Both the position numbers and the translations under genes were made by a program. Under the pieces are notes generated by a model. That model made no database searches, was not told the DNA's origin, and worked only from the letters and a program-made list of their open reading frames with translations. From an uncultured Moraxella sp. (GTDB lineage Bacteria > Pseudomonadota > Gammaproteobacteria > Pseudomonadales > Moraxellaceae), in assembly GCA_937975585.1 (NCBI GenBank), contig CALJUC010000308.1, forward strand, positions 1 to 35,144: DNA of 35,144 nucleotides, written 5' to 3'. Below are positions 1 through 6,504 of this stretch, piece by piece. The first letter of the stretch is position 1. The number at the start of each line of letters is the position of its first letter.

Positions 1-969
1 ATTACAGATTCTAGTATCGTTGCGCTATCTAAAAATGTCGCTGTCGTTAATAGCCGAGCCACGCAAAACGGTATAACGTTAGGAATAGGTAAAAACGTTT
101 TACTTAATAATACCGATGACAGCACTACCATCACTATGCGATTTACCAACCGTAATGGTACGAATGTGCCTACCGGTACAGTGGTTAATTTCATTAGTGA
201 AGGTGGTAAAGTTGATCCGAGCTGCGCAACTGATGACACTGGCTCGTGTACAGTAACATTCACTTCTCAACAACCTAGACCAGTTGATGGGCGCGCCAGT
301 GTATTGGCTTATCTTGAAGGTGATAAACAGTACATCGATCACAATGGCGATAATAACTATACTGCAGGTATCGATAGTTTAGTTAAAAATATCGGTGATT
401 TTTTCCGTGATGATAATGAAAACAATGTCTATAACTCAGATATTGGTGAGTTTATTTATCGTCGTAACAACGGTTCATTAAGTTGTAATAATGCTGGCAC
501 ATTCTTTGAGCCAAATCTTGAAGGCACGTGTAATACTGAATTAGCAGCAACTTTACGTCGTCAAATTGTTTTTGGTTTTGCTGATGAAACACCAACATTC
601 GATGGACTTAGCGAAGCTATTTTGAACGCCGGTGGCACTTTCTACATGTATGGTAATGGTTCAAGAACCGTTTCTATGCCTTCAGGCACGACCATTACAG
701 TTACGAGTGAAGATAAAAGCGAAAACAATATGACTTGTGAAGCTGAACTAACACATGGTATTTCTACGGATACAATTTTTACTGTTCCTGCGATTGTCAG
801 CTTAATGAAAGTAAGTAACAATCCTAATCAAAATACGTTTATCCAAAGCCCCGAAACTCAATATGGTTTAAATTTAACGAAGTGTGATTTAAAATCTGAC
901 AAAGTAACTATTACTGTAACAGCACCAAATGGCCATGTTACAAAAATATCTAACCGAACGACCGCTTAA
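1..969 (+). CDS. Ig-like (Big-1 type) surface protein, C-terminal fragment
   Basis: The reading frame is open from base 1 to the TAA at 967-969, so the start lies outside the window and 322 residues are visible. The first part reads like a bacterial Ig-like Big-1 repeat: an alternating beta pattern with 'GTVVNF', 'GSCTVTF' and 'PVDGRASVLAYLEG'. Two acidic Asp/Asn-rich stretches follow ('DHNGDNNYTAGID' and 'DDNENNVYNSDIGE') that resemble dockerin or EF-hand calcium loops, DxNxDxxY..GxD. Four cysteines could form disulfides outside the cytoplasm. There is no visible C-terminal anchor, so any signal or lipobox must be in the missing N-terminus. Related proteins in Pseudomonas, Shewanella and Acinetobacter are large extracytoplasmic Ig-repeat proteins, some lipidated. 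Adhesion or surface display is inference; the Ig-like nature is fairly sure. Confidence 0.7.
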   Translation: MTDSSIVALSKNVAVVNSRATQNGITLGIGKNVLLNNTDDSTTITMRFTNRNGTNVPTGTVVNFISEGGKVDPSCATDDTGSCTVTFTSQQPRPVDGRASVLAYLEGDKQYIDHNGDNNYTAGIDSLVKNIGDFFRDDNENNVYNSDIGEFIYRRNNGSLSCNNAGTFFEPNLEGTCNTELAATLRRQIVFGFADETPTFDGLSEAILNAGGTFYMYGNGSRTVSMPSGTTITVTSEDKSENNMTCEAELTHGISTDTIFTVPAIVSLMKVSNNPNQNTFIQSPETQYGLNLTKCDLKSDKVTITVTAPNGHVTKISNRTTA

Positions 970-984
970 TTATTAGTTTGAATG

Positions 985-1018
985 AAAAAGCCCAAATTTG
1001 ATTTGGGCTTTTTTATTT
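985..1018. terminator. Bidirectional rho-independent terminator
   Basis: A perfect 13-bp stem pairs 985-997 with 1001-1013 around a 3-nt loop. It is GC-rich at its centre (AGCCCAAAT) and flanked by A5 on one side and T6 on the other. It sits between the converging Ig-like gene and ruvB and can serve both strands. Confidence 0.9.
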
Positions 1019-1025
1019 GCTTATC

Positions 1026-2033
1026 TTAGCCAATTTGACTTTTCGCCATTTCTGTCAGCATCCTACCTCTTGCAGTACGGACGATAAACCCTTGCTGAAT
1101 CAAATACGGCTCAATCACATCTTCAAGCGTTCCTCGATCTTCAGCCAATGCCGCAGCAATTGACTCCACACCCGCAGGGCCGCCATCAAAACGCTCATGC
1201 AGCATATCCAAGTAGCGTCTATCAAGGTTATCCAAACCACGACGGTCAACTGCCAACATATCCAGCGCATTATGCGCTATCTCTGCGGTCACTGTACCAT
1301 CGCCCCGTACTTGGGCATAATCACGTACTCGACGCAACAAGCGATTGGCAATACGCGGTGTACCACGTGAGCGTCGCGCTACCTCAATCGCACCATCGTC
1401 TGTCATCGGTACACCGAGTAACCGCGCTGAACGCGATACAATCGTGGTTAAATCCGTCACATTATAAAACTCAAGACGTTGCACAATTCCAAAACGGTCA
1501 CGCAATGGCGAGGTCAACAAGCCTGCTCGTGTCGTGGCAGCAACCAAAGTAAATGGGGGTAAATCTAATTTAATCGAACGTGCGGCTGGTCCTTCGCCAA
1601 TCATAATATCCAACTGAAAATCTTCCATCGCTGGATACAAAATCTCTTCAATCATTGGACTAAGTCGGTGAATTTCATCAATAAATAGCACATCACCCGG
1701 TTCCAAATTGGTCAACATCGCTGCCAAATCACCCGCTCTTTCCAGCACAGGCCCTGACGTTGAACGCAGATTGCCGCCCATCTCACGTGCAATAATATTG
1801 GCTAACGTGGTTTTACCCAAACCCGGTGGGCCAAAAATCAACGTATGGTCTAACGCTTCTTGGCGTGAACGCGCAGCATCAATAAACACTTGCATTTGTT
1901 CTTTGACCACCGGCTGACCAATGTACTCATTTAATAGACTTGGACGAATTTTATTATCGGTTTGATCTTCTGGTCGCCCGACCGGGCTAATCAAACGTTG
2001 CTCAGCTTGGCTGGCAGAAAAAGGTGGTATCAT
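1026..2033 (-). CDS. ruvB: Holliday junction branch migration ATPase RuvB
   Basis: This 335-residue protein matches the usual RuvB length and sequence throughout. Walker A is GPPGLGKT at residues 68-75. Walker B is FIDEIH at about 117-122. Sensor-type 'AATTRAGLLTSPLRDRFG' follows, and the C-terminal winged-helix DNA-binding domain ends with 'RGRMLTEMAKSQ'. RuvB hexamers drive branch migration of Holliday junctions together with RuvA and prepare them for RuvC. ruvA is not adjacent here: the next gene upstream on this strand encodes a small exported protein, so ruvB is separated from its usual partner. It ends at the shared terminator at 985-1018. Confidence 0.97.
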   Translation of the reverse strand: MIPPFSASQAEQRLISPVGRPEDQTDNKIRPSLLNEYIGQPVVKEQMQVFIDAARSRQEALDHTLIFGPPGLGKTTLANIIAREMGGNLRSTSGPVLERAGDLAAMLTNLEPGDVLFIDEIHRLSPMIEEILYPAMEDFQLDIMIGEGPAARSIKLDLPPFTLVAATTRAGLLTSPLRDRFGIVQRLEFYNVTDLTTIVSRSARLLGVPMTDDGAIEVARRSRGTPRIANRLLRRVRDYAQVRGDGTVTAEIAHNALDMLAVDRRGLDNLDRRYLDMLHERFDGGPAGVESIAAALAEDRGTLEDVIEPYLIQQGFIVRTARGRMLTEMAKSQIG

Positions 2034-2103
2034 ATTTCGATAGTACTCTTTTAATTAAAGGTTAATTCGATAGGATAAAATACAGCGTCAATACTCAAAT
2101 CGG

Positions 2104-2556
2104 CTAAGGTAAAACCCGACGCAAATTCATCTCACATTTTTTGCCAGCGCTATCGCTACACCATTGCATGGTATCACCCGTTTGCTTCACGTAAGTCACT
2201 AAGATTTCACCCGTTTGGTCAACTTGGTTACCTGAACAGTCCATCGCATTGTTGTCATATTCGGTTTGAATCGCTAATGCGGGCAACCCATCACTGGTCG
2301 GGCTAAATAAATACTTGCCAAAGGTAAATTCAGGACCACTTGAGCCAATAAATTGTTGGTCACGGCCAAAGTTATAACGTTCTTGACAGCTGACATTGGT
2401 TTTTTTGTCTAACTGTAATTGCCATTGTCCGGCAATCGTTGGTAATGAATAGGTATTTACTTTAGCCACTTGGGTTTGGGTTTGTGATGTATCCAAACTT
2501 CCGCCCATTGCCAGCATCCCCAAAATGCTGGCAAAACTGATATTAATCAAGTCCAT
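2104..2556 (-). CDS. Small exported cysteine-containing protein, unknown function
   Basis: I do not recognise a named family, though the pattern feels like a conserved Moraxellaceae hypothetical. I chose the ATG at 2556 (150 aa) because AGAGAG lies just upstream. The in-frame ATG at 2577 would add seven residues and has no Shine-Dalgarno. The N-terminus (MDLINISFASILGMLAMGGS) is hydrophobic and signal-like, but without a clear basic n-region. The mature part has 'IAGQWQLQL', then four cysteines at about residues 57, 107, 133 and 141, which could make two disulfides. It ends 'MNLRRVLP'. A small periplasmic beta-rich protein is a reasonable guess. The 70-bp gap to ruvB holds no obvious terminator, so the two may be co-transcribed. 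Confidence 0.7.
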   Translation of the reverse strand: MDLINISFASILGMLAMGGSLDTSQTQTQVAKVNTYSLPTIAGQWQLQLDKKTNVSCQERYNFGRDQQFIGSSGPEFTFGKYLFSPTSDGLPALAIQTEYDNNAMDCSGNQVDQTGEILVTYVKQTGDTMQWCSDSAGKKCEMNLRRVLP

Positions 2557-2778
2557 ATACCATCTCTCTATCGCCATATTTTGGCGCGTGTTTTATCACT
2601 TAATGTATTATCTGTCCATACTACCCATTCAGCATTTTTTAGCAACGCTTATTACAGGTGAAAACAGACAAATTGTTTGCTAGTTTAGCACAGTTTTAAT
2701 CGGTTACACCGTTGCCAAATCGCATCAATATATGTCTATCTCACTACATCAGAAGCGACACCAAAGCCAAAAAAGGGC

Positions 2779-2807
2779 TTGTCAAACCTTATAAAACGCC
2801 GCATAAT
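2779..2807 (+). promoter_or_regulatory. Predicted sigma-70 promoter of the gcvT leader
   Basis: The -35 hexamer TTGTCA (2779-2784) is followed after exactly 17 bp by the -10 hexamer CATAAT (2802-2807); each matches consensus at five of six positions. Transcription would begin near 2813-2815, right at the first strand of riboswitch aptamer 1, which supports the call. Confidence 0.65.
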
Positions 2808-2814
2808 ACCCGAA

Positions 2815-3125
2815 GATTTCAGGAGAGAATAAGTAAGCCGTTGTCATCATTTCACAAAATACCCCAATGGGCGATGTTGTAGTGATACAGGTAACTTGTC
2901 ACCGAAGGCGTAAAAACCCTACAATCGCTCAGGTAAATGGACTGGAATTACATATCTACTTATGGCCATCTGCCATAACATCAAGATATGACAAATCTGG
3001 AGAGTGTGTTTTTGCTAAAACACCACCGAAGGGGAAAAGATTAACCGTTGATAGTATGCCTTTTTTGTGGGCATGCTTTCTTTTATAGTAGCGGCTAATT
3101 GAAAATCTCAGGTTACAGGACAGAT
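2815..3125 (+). promoter_or_regulatory. Tandem glycine riboswitch (two aptamers) upstream of gcvT
   Basis: Two copies of the glycine aptamer signature are visible. Aptamer 1 (about 2815-2948) has GGAGAG at 2822, CACCGAAGGCGTAAAA at about 2900-2915 and CTCAGGTAAATGGACT at about 2929-2943. Its P1 pairs 2815-2821 with 2942-2948. Aptamer 2 (about 2995-3125) has TGGAGAGT at 2998, CACCACCGAAGGGG at 3021, and CTCAGG...AGGACAG at 3108-3122. Its P1 pairs ATCTG 2995-2999 with CAGAT 3121-3125. Aptamer 2 carries a long P3 arm (3040-3047 with 3092-3099, then 3053-3060 with the strand near 3073-3080). The 46-nt linker is unusually long and contains its own hairpin. The class binds glycine and usually turns on gcv genes when glycine is abundant. 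I see no clear intrinsic terminator between 3126 and the gcvT start, so translational control is more likely. Confidence 0.93.
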
Positions 3126-3264
3126 AGGGCAACGGCTGACAAGCCATCCATGCTAGATAGGCTAGATCGAATGGGTGTCTTTTATCGGTTGCTTTATGTA
3201 TTGTGTTGCCAACGATATTCCACCTTTGTCACTGGTTACAGTGCCACTTACTCAAGGACTTGTT

Positions 3265-4392
3265 ATGTCATCGACCACCCTTAACCGTACCCCTTTTTAT
3301 CAATCTCACCTAGATAGTAACGGCAAAATCGTTGACTTCTCAGGTTGGGAATTACCCATCCATTACGGTTCACAAATCCAAGAACACGAAGCGGTACGCA
3401 CTGATGCCGGTATGTTTGACGTGTCGCATATGGTTGTCACCGATATCGAAGGTAGTGATGCCAAAGCTTGGCTACAAAAACTACTTGCCAATGACATCAG
3501 CAAAGCCAAATTTGTCGGCAAAGCCATCTATTCAGCGATACTCAATGAACAAGGCGGTATTATCGATGACTTAATCGTGTACCGTATGAATGATGCCGAA
3601 ACCCAATACCGTATCGTGTCAAACGCTGCCACACGTGACAAAGACTTGGCGCAATTTAATAAAGTAGCACAAAGCTTCAATGTCACTATTACCGAACGTC
3701 CTGAGCTAGCCATGCTTGCGGTACAAGGTCCAAATGCCTTGGCTAAATTGGCCACGGCAAAACCAGCTTGGGCAGAAACATTAAGCGGTCTAAAACCGTT
3801 CGTTGGTAAAGATTTGACTGAGATTGAAGGCAACGATTGGTTTGTTGCCAAGACTGGCTATACTGGTGAAGACGGTGTTGAAGTGATTTTACCTGCTGAG
3901 GCAGCCGGTGCATTTTTTAGTTTATTAAAAGAAAATGGCATTGCGCCAGCAGGCCTAGGTGCACGTGATACCTTGCGCCTTGAAGCAGGCATGAACCTAT
4001 ACGGCCATGAAATGGATGAAACCATCAACCCATACGAGTGCGGTATGGCCTGGACATTAGCCATCAAAGATGAGCGTGACTTTGTTGGTCGTCAAGCGAT
4101 GCAAGCCAAGCAAGCGCAAGCATTAGCTGATGGCAGTGATGTGATGCAAGTCGGCTTGGTGCTTGAAGGTCGTGGCGTACTGCGTGAAGGCATGACCGTG
4201 ACCCTAGCCAATGGTAAAACCGGTACCATTACCAGTGGTACGTTTAGTCCAAGTTTGAAACATTCAATCGCTATCGCACGTATCCCAACCACCGAAGACA
4301 ATAGTGCCCAAGTTGATATCCGTGGTACTGCAACCCCCGTGCGTATCATTTCGTTACCGTTTGTGAGAAATGGCAAAAAACAATTCAACTAG
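3265..4392 (+). CDS. gcvT: Glycine cleavage system T protein (aminomethyltransferase)
   Basis: This 375-residue aminomethyltransferase takes the aminomethyl group from the lipoyl arm of GcvH, releases ammonia and gives 5,10-methylene-tetrahydrofolate. The N-terminus 'TPFYQSHLDSNGKIVDFSGWELPIHY' is typical, as are 'GMFDVSHM', 'GYTGEDGVEV' and 'LGARDTLRLEAGMNLYGHEMD', which form the folate-binding core. A C-terminal barrel follows. I chose the ATG at 3265 because AAGGA at 3254-3258 is correctly spaced and the protein then begins where the family does. An in-frame ATG at 3175 would add 30 non-family residues encoded in the riboswitch expression platform. It is the first gene after the glycine riboswitch. 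gcvH and gcvP are downstream but separated by other genes. Confidence 0.97.
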   Translation: MSSTTLNRTPFYQSHLDSNGKIVDFSGWELPIHYGSQIQEHEAVRTDAGMFDVSHMVVTDIEGSDAKAWLQKLLANDISKAKFVGKAIYSAILNEQGGIIDDLIVYRMNDAETQYRIVSNAATRDKDLAQFNKVAQSFNVTITERPELAMLAVQGPNALAKLATAKPAWAETLSGLKPFVGKDLTEIEGNDWFVAKTGYTGEDGVEVILPAEAAGAFFSLLKENGIAPAGLGARDTLRLEAGMNLYGHEMDETINPYECGMAWTLAIKDERDFVGRQAMQAKQAQALADGSDVMQVGLVLEGRGVLREGMTVTLANGKTGTITSGTFSPSLKHSIAIARIPTTEDNSAQVDIRGTATPVRIISLPFVRNGKKQFN

Positions 4393-4401
4393 CCATTTAT
4401 C

Positions 4402-4462
4402 GGTGTTATGATTTCTGTGATGCCTAAATAAACTTTTAAGTAATTAGGCATTTTATAACACC
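4402..4462 (+). repeat. Nested inverted repeat after gcvT
   Basis: Two nested perfect stems occur: GGTGTTAT (4402-4409) with ATAACACC (4455-4462), and TGCCTAA (4421-4427) with TTAGGCA (4444-4450). They are joined by an asymmetric internal loop. There is no long T-run, so this is not a classic terminator. It could be an mRNA 3' stabiliser or processing site between gcvT and the lipoprotein gene. Confidence 0.6.
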
Positions 4463-4490
4463 AATAAATTAAACATAAAAGGTAATAACA

Positions 4491-4877
4491 ATGAAAAAAT
4501 TATTTGCACTTGTGCCTGCGATTGCTGTCCTAACCGCTTGTAATACGGCCCCCATTGCACAGCCTACCCCGTCTCAAGTTCAAGCCATACAAGCTAACTC
4601 ACAAATTTTTAAATGTGATAATAATACGCAAGTGGTTAGCCTAGCCACCGAACGTGATGGTAACTATTATGCCAACATTACGGTAACCTCACCAATGCTA
4701 GGTCTTAACCAAGCTGCTTTAGTATTGAAACGAGATATAGCGGCTTCAGGGGTGCGTTATACCGTCACTAGCAATGATAAAAACACCAGTTACGATTGGC
4801 ATATCAAAGGCAATGAGGGTGTGTTAACGGTGATGAGTAATGGCGCCACCTATAATTTTTCTTGTAGTGCCAATTAA
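4491..4877 (+). CDS. MliC-like lipoprotein (possible C-type lysozyme inhibitor)
   Basis: The 128-residue protein begins with a lipoprotein signal peptide, MKKLFALVPAIAVLTAC, with lipobox LTAC and lipidated Cys17. The mature part resembles the MliC/PliC domain: 'FKCDNNTQVVSL' near the start, then 'ASGVRYT', then 'YDWHIKGNEGVLTVMSNG' and a final 'FSCS'. The two mature cysteines would form the conserved disulfide. MliC proteins sit in the outer membrane facing the periplasm and block C-type lysozyme. AAAAGG at 4477-4482 precedes the start. The MliC assignment is by pattern memory only; a different small beta-barrel lipoprotein is possible. It sits between gcvT and gcvH with no functional link to them. 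Confidence 0.7.
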   Translation: MKKLFALVPAIAVLTACNTAPIAQPTPSQVQAIQANSQIFKCDNNTQVVSLATERDGNYYANITVTSPMLGLNQAALVLKRDIAASGVRYTVTSNDKNTSYDWHIKGNEGVLTVMSNGATYNFSCSAN

Positions 4878-4903
4878 GTTTAGGCTTTATTTAGTCTAAG
4901 CTT
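4876..4903 (+). other. Hairpin at the stop codon of the MliC-like gene
   Basis: An 11-bp stem with two G-U pairs joins 4876-4886 to 4893-4903 around a 6-nt loop and overlaps the TAA. No T-run follows, so it is not a standard terminator. Confidence 0.4.
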
Positions 4904-4976
4904 GGCGTAATGTTATCGTCACTGTTTATTCTTAGATAGATAGTTTAATATTTTTTATGATATAAGTTTTGATAGT

Positions 4977-5004
4977 GGTCGATAAGATTATCGGCCCTAT
5001 TTTT
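4977..5004 (+). terminator. Possible weak terminator upstream of gcvH
   Basis: GGTCGATAA (4977-4985) pairs with TTATCGGCC (4988-4996), nine pairs including one G-U, and is followed by CTATTTTT. The apparent loop is only two bases, so the last pairs would open. It may end the lipoprotein transcript. Confidence 0.45.
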
Positions 5005-5096
5005 CACGCTAAGTGTGTTAGTTAAACCATTTTTTGTGCCCTAGTTATTTTTTGCGCCATAGTAATATGGTCTTTTATCCCTAGTTTGGAGGTTTT

Positions 5097-5477
5097 ATGA
5101 GCAATATTCCAGCCGATTTGAAATATGTCGCCAGTCACGAGTGGCTACGCCAAGAAGCTGACGGTACGATTACCGTCGGTATTACCCACCATGCACAAGA
5201 CCTACTAGGTGATATCGTGTATGTTGAGTTGCCAGAAGTTGGCGAAAGCGTTGAAGTAGACGCAGAAATCGCGGTGGTTGAATCTGTAAAAGCCGCTTCT
5301 GACGTGTACGCACCGATTGCCGGTGAAATCATCGAAATCAATGAAGCTTTGATTGATGCACCAGAAACCATTAACGAAGACCCCTACGGTGAAGGTTGGT
5401 TCTTTAAAATCAAACCGACCAATGCTGATGACTACGAAGGCTTGATGGATGCGGACGATTACCAAGACTCGCTATAA
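5097..5477 (+). CDS. gcvH: Glycine cleavage system H protein
   Basis: This 126-residue protein is the lipoyl carrier that shuttles the aminomethyl group between GcvP, GcvT and the lipoamide dehydrogenase. The lipoylation site is in 'VVESVKAASDVYAP', with the modified lysine at K65. 'HEWLRQEADGTITVGITHHAQDLLGDIVYVELP' at the N-terminus and 'NEDPYGEGWFFKI' near the C-terminus are classic. A strong GGAGG at 5088-5092 precedes the ATG. A good terminator follows at 5508-5540, and a weak one may precede it, so gcvH may be a single-gene transcript rather than part of the riboswitch-led message. Confidence 0.98.
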   Translation: MSNIPADLKYVASHEWLRQEADGTITVGITHHAQDLLGDIVYVELPEVGESVEVDAEIAVVESVKAASDVYAPIAGEIIEINEALIDAPETINEDPYGEGWFFKIKPTNADDYEGLMDADDYQDSL

Positions 5478-5507
5478 TCCCATCGTTATCACGATTGATT
5501 GAAATTG

Positions 5508-5540
5508 AATTAAGGCAATACCACATTGCCTTAATTTTTT
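5508..5540 (+). terminator. Rho-independent terminator after gcvH
   Basis: A 12-bp perfect stem (5508-5519 with 5525-5536) has a 5-nt loop, and the T-run extends to 5540. It should end the gcvH transcript before the nitroreductase gene. Confidence 0.85.
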
Positions 5541-5615
5541 AGCCAAATTTCCAAGTTTTTAATGCCTGCGATGTCGATGCGTTATTTGCCGACGATTCGT
5601 TATTAAAGGAGCATC

Positions 5616-6347
5616 ATGGCCAGTAATCCAATGACTAACCCTTGTAAAACCAGCTTTGAAGATGTGGTAACCAGTCGCCGTTCGGTACGACGCTTTACCA
5701 GTATGCCTATCTCTGATGACGTATTAAATGCTTGTTTAGACATGGCGATGCTTGCGCCAAGCTCGAGTAACTTGCAGCCTTGGCAGTTTTTTGTGATTAA
5801 CTCAGCACCGATGCGCGAAAAAGCCGTTCAGTATTGCTTAAACCAAAATGCGGCAAAAACCGCCAATCGCTTGATTGTTGTAGTTGCGCGTACTGATACT
5901 TGGCAACAAAATGCCAAAGACAATATCACCTACTACCCTATCAAGCCTGTGCCGAAGCCAATCAAAGACTACTACAGCAAAATCGTGCCGTTAAGCTTTG
6001 TGCGTGGCAAAATGAACGTGTTGTCACCTGCAAAATGGGCATTGACCCAAGCGGTGCGTCAAGTCAAGGGCGCGATGGCAGAGCCTATGTATAATGAAGC
6101 CGATGCCAAAAACTGGGCGCTGATTAGCACCTCATTGGCGGCTCAAAACTTGATGCTTGCGTTTCGTGCGTATGGCTTTGATAGCTGCCCAATGGGTGGC
6201 TTTGACGAAATCAAAATGAAGCAGTTATTAGGGCTGAATGAACACCAGTATATCTGTATGGTCATTGCTGCGGGTGAGCGTGATGAGCGCGGTATCTATA
6301 GCGAGCAGTATCGCTTTGCGCGTGAGCGTTTTATTGTTGAAGTGTAG
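5616..6347 (+). CDS. Nitroreductase family flavoprotein
   Basis: The 243-residue protein has the FMN-binding pattern of NAD(P)H-dependent nitroreductases: 'VTSRRSVRRFT' near residue 20, then 'APSSSNLQPWQFFVI' at about 47-61. Further on, 'NWALISTSLAAQNLMLAFRAYGFDSCPMGGFD' is the conserved helix and FMN phosphate loop. A middle insertion (about residues 95-155) is basic. Such enzymes reduce nitroaromatics, quinones or related electrophiles in the cytoplasm; the natural substrate cannot be read from sequence. AAAGGAG at 5605-5611 supports the ATG at 5616. The gene lies between gcvH and gcvP and has no known role in glycine cleavage. Confidence 0.88.
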   Translation: MASNPMTNPCKTSFEDVVTSRRSVRRFTSMPISDDVLNACLDMAMLAPSSSNLQPWQFFVINSAPMREKAVQYCLNQNAAKTANRLIVVVARTDTWQQNAKDNITYYPIKPVPKPIKDYYSKIVPLSFVRGKMNVLSPAKWALTQAVRQVKGAMAEPMYNEADAKNWALISTSLAAQNLMLAFRAYGFDSCPMGGFDEIKMKQLLGLNEHQYICMVIAAGERDERGIYSEQYRFARERFIVEV

Positions 6348-6504
6348 CCAATATTGACTGGAGATTGGTGGCTTATCTACCGATGTCGGTCATTTCTATT
6401 GTTAAATGTTACCTAGCTAATATTAACTAGCATTTTTATCCCCTTTTTTTTGCGTCAGCTTGGCGCTGACCCTTTTCCACTATGAACCGTTAAAGGAACC
6501 TTGC

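Noticed and set aside
2867..3284. Short open frames on both strands between 2867 and 3284
   Set aside because: They lie over the glycine riboswitch and its expression platform, and none has family resemblance. The conserved RNA explains the sequence.
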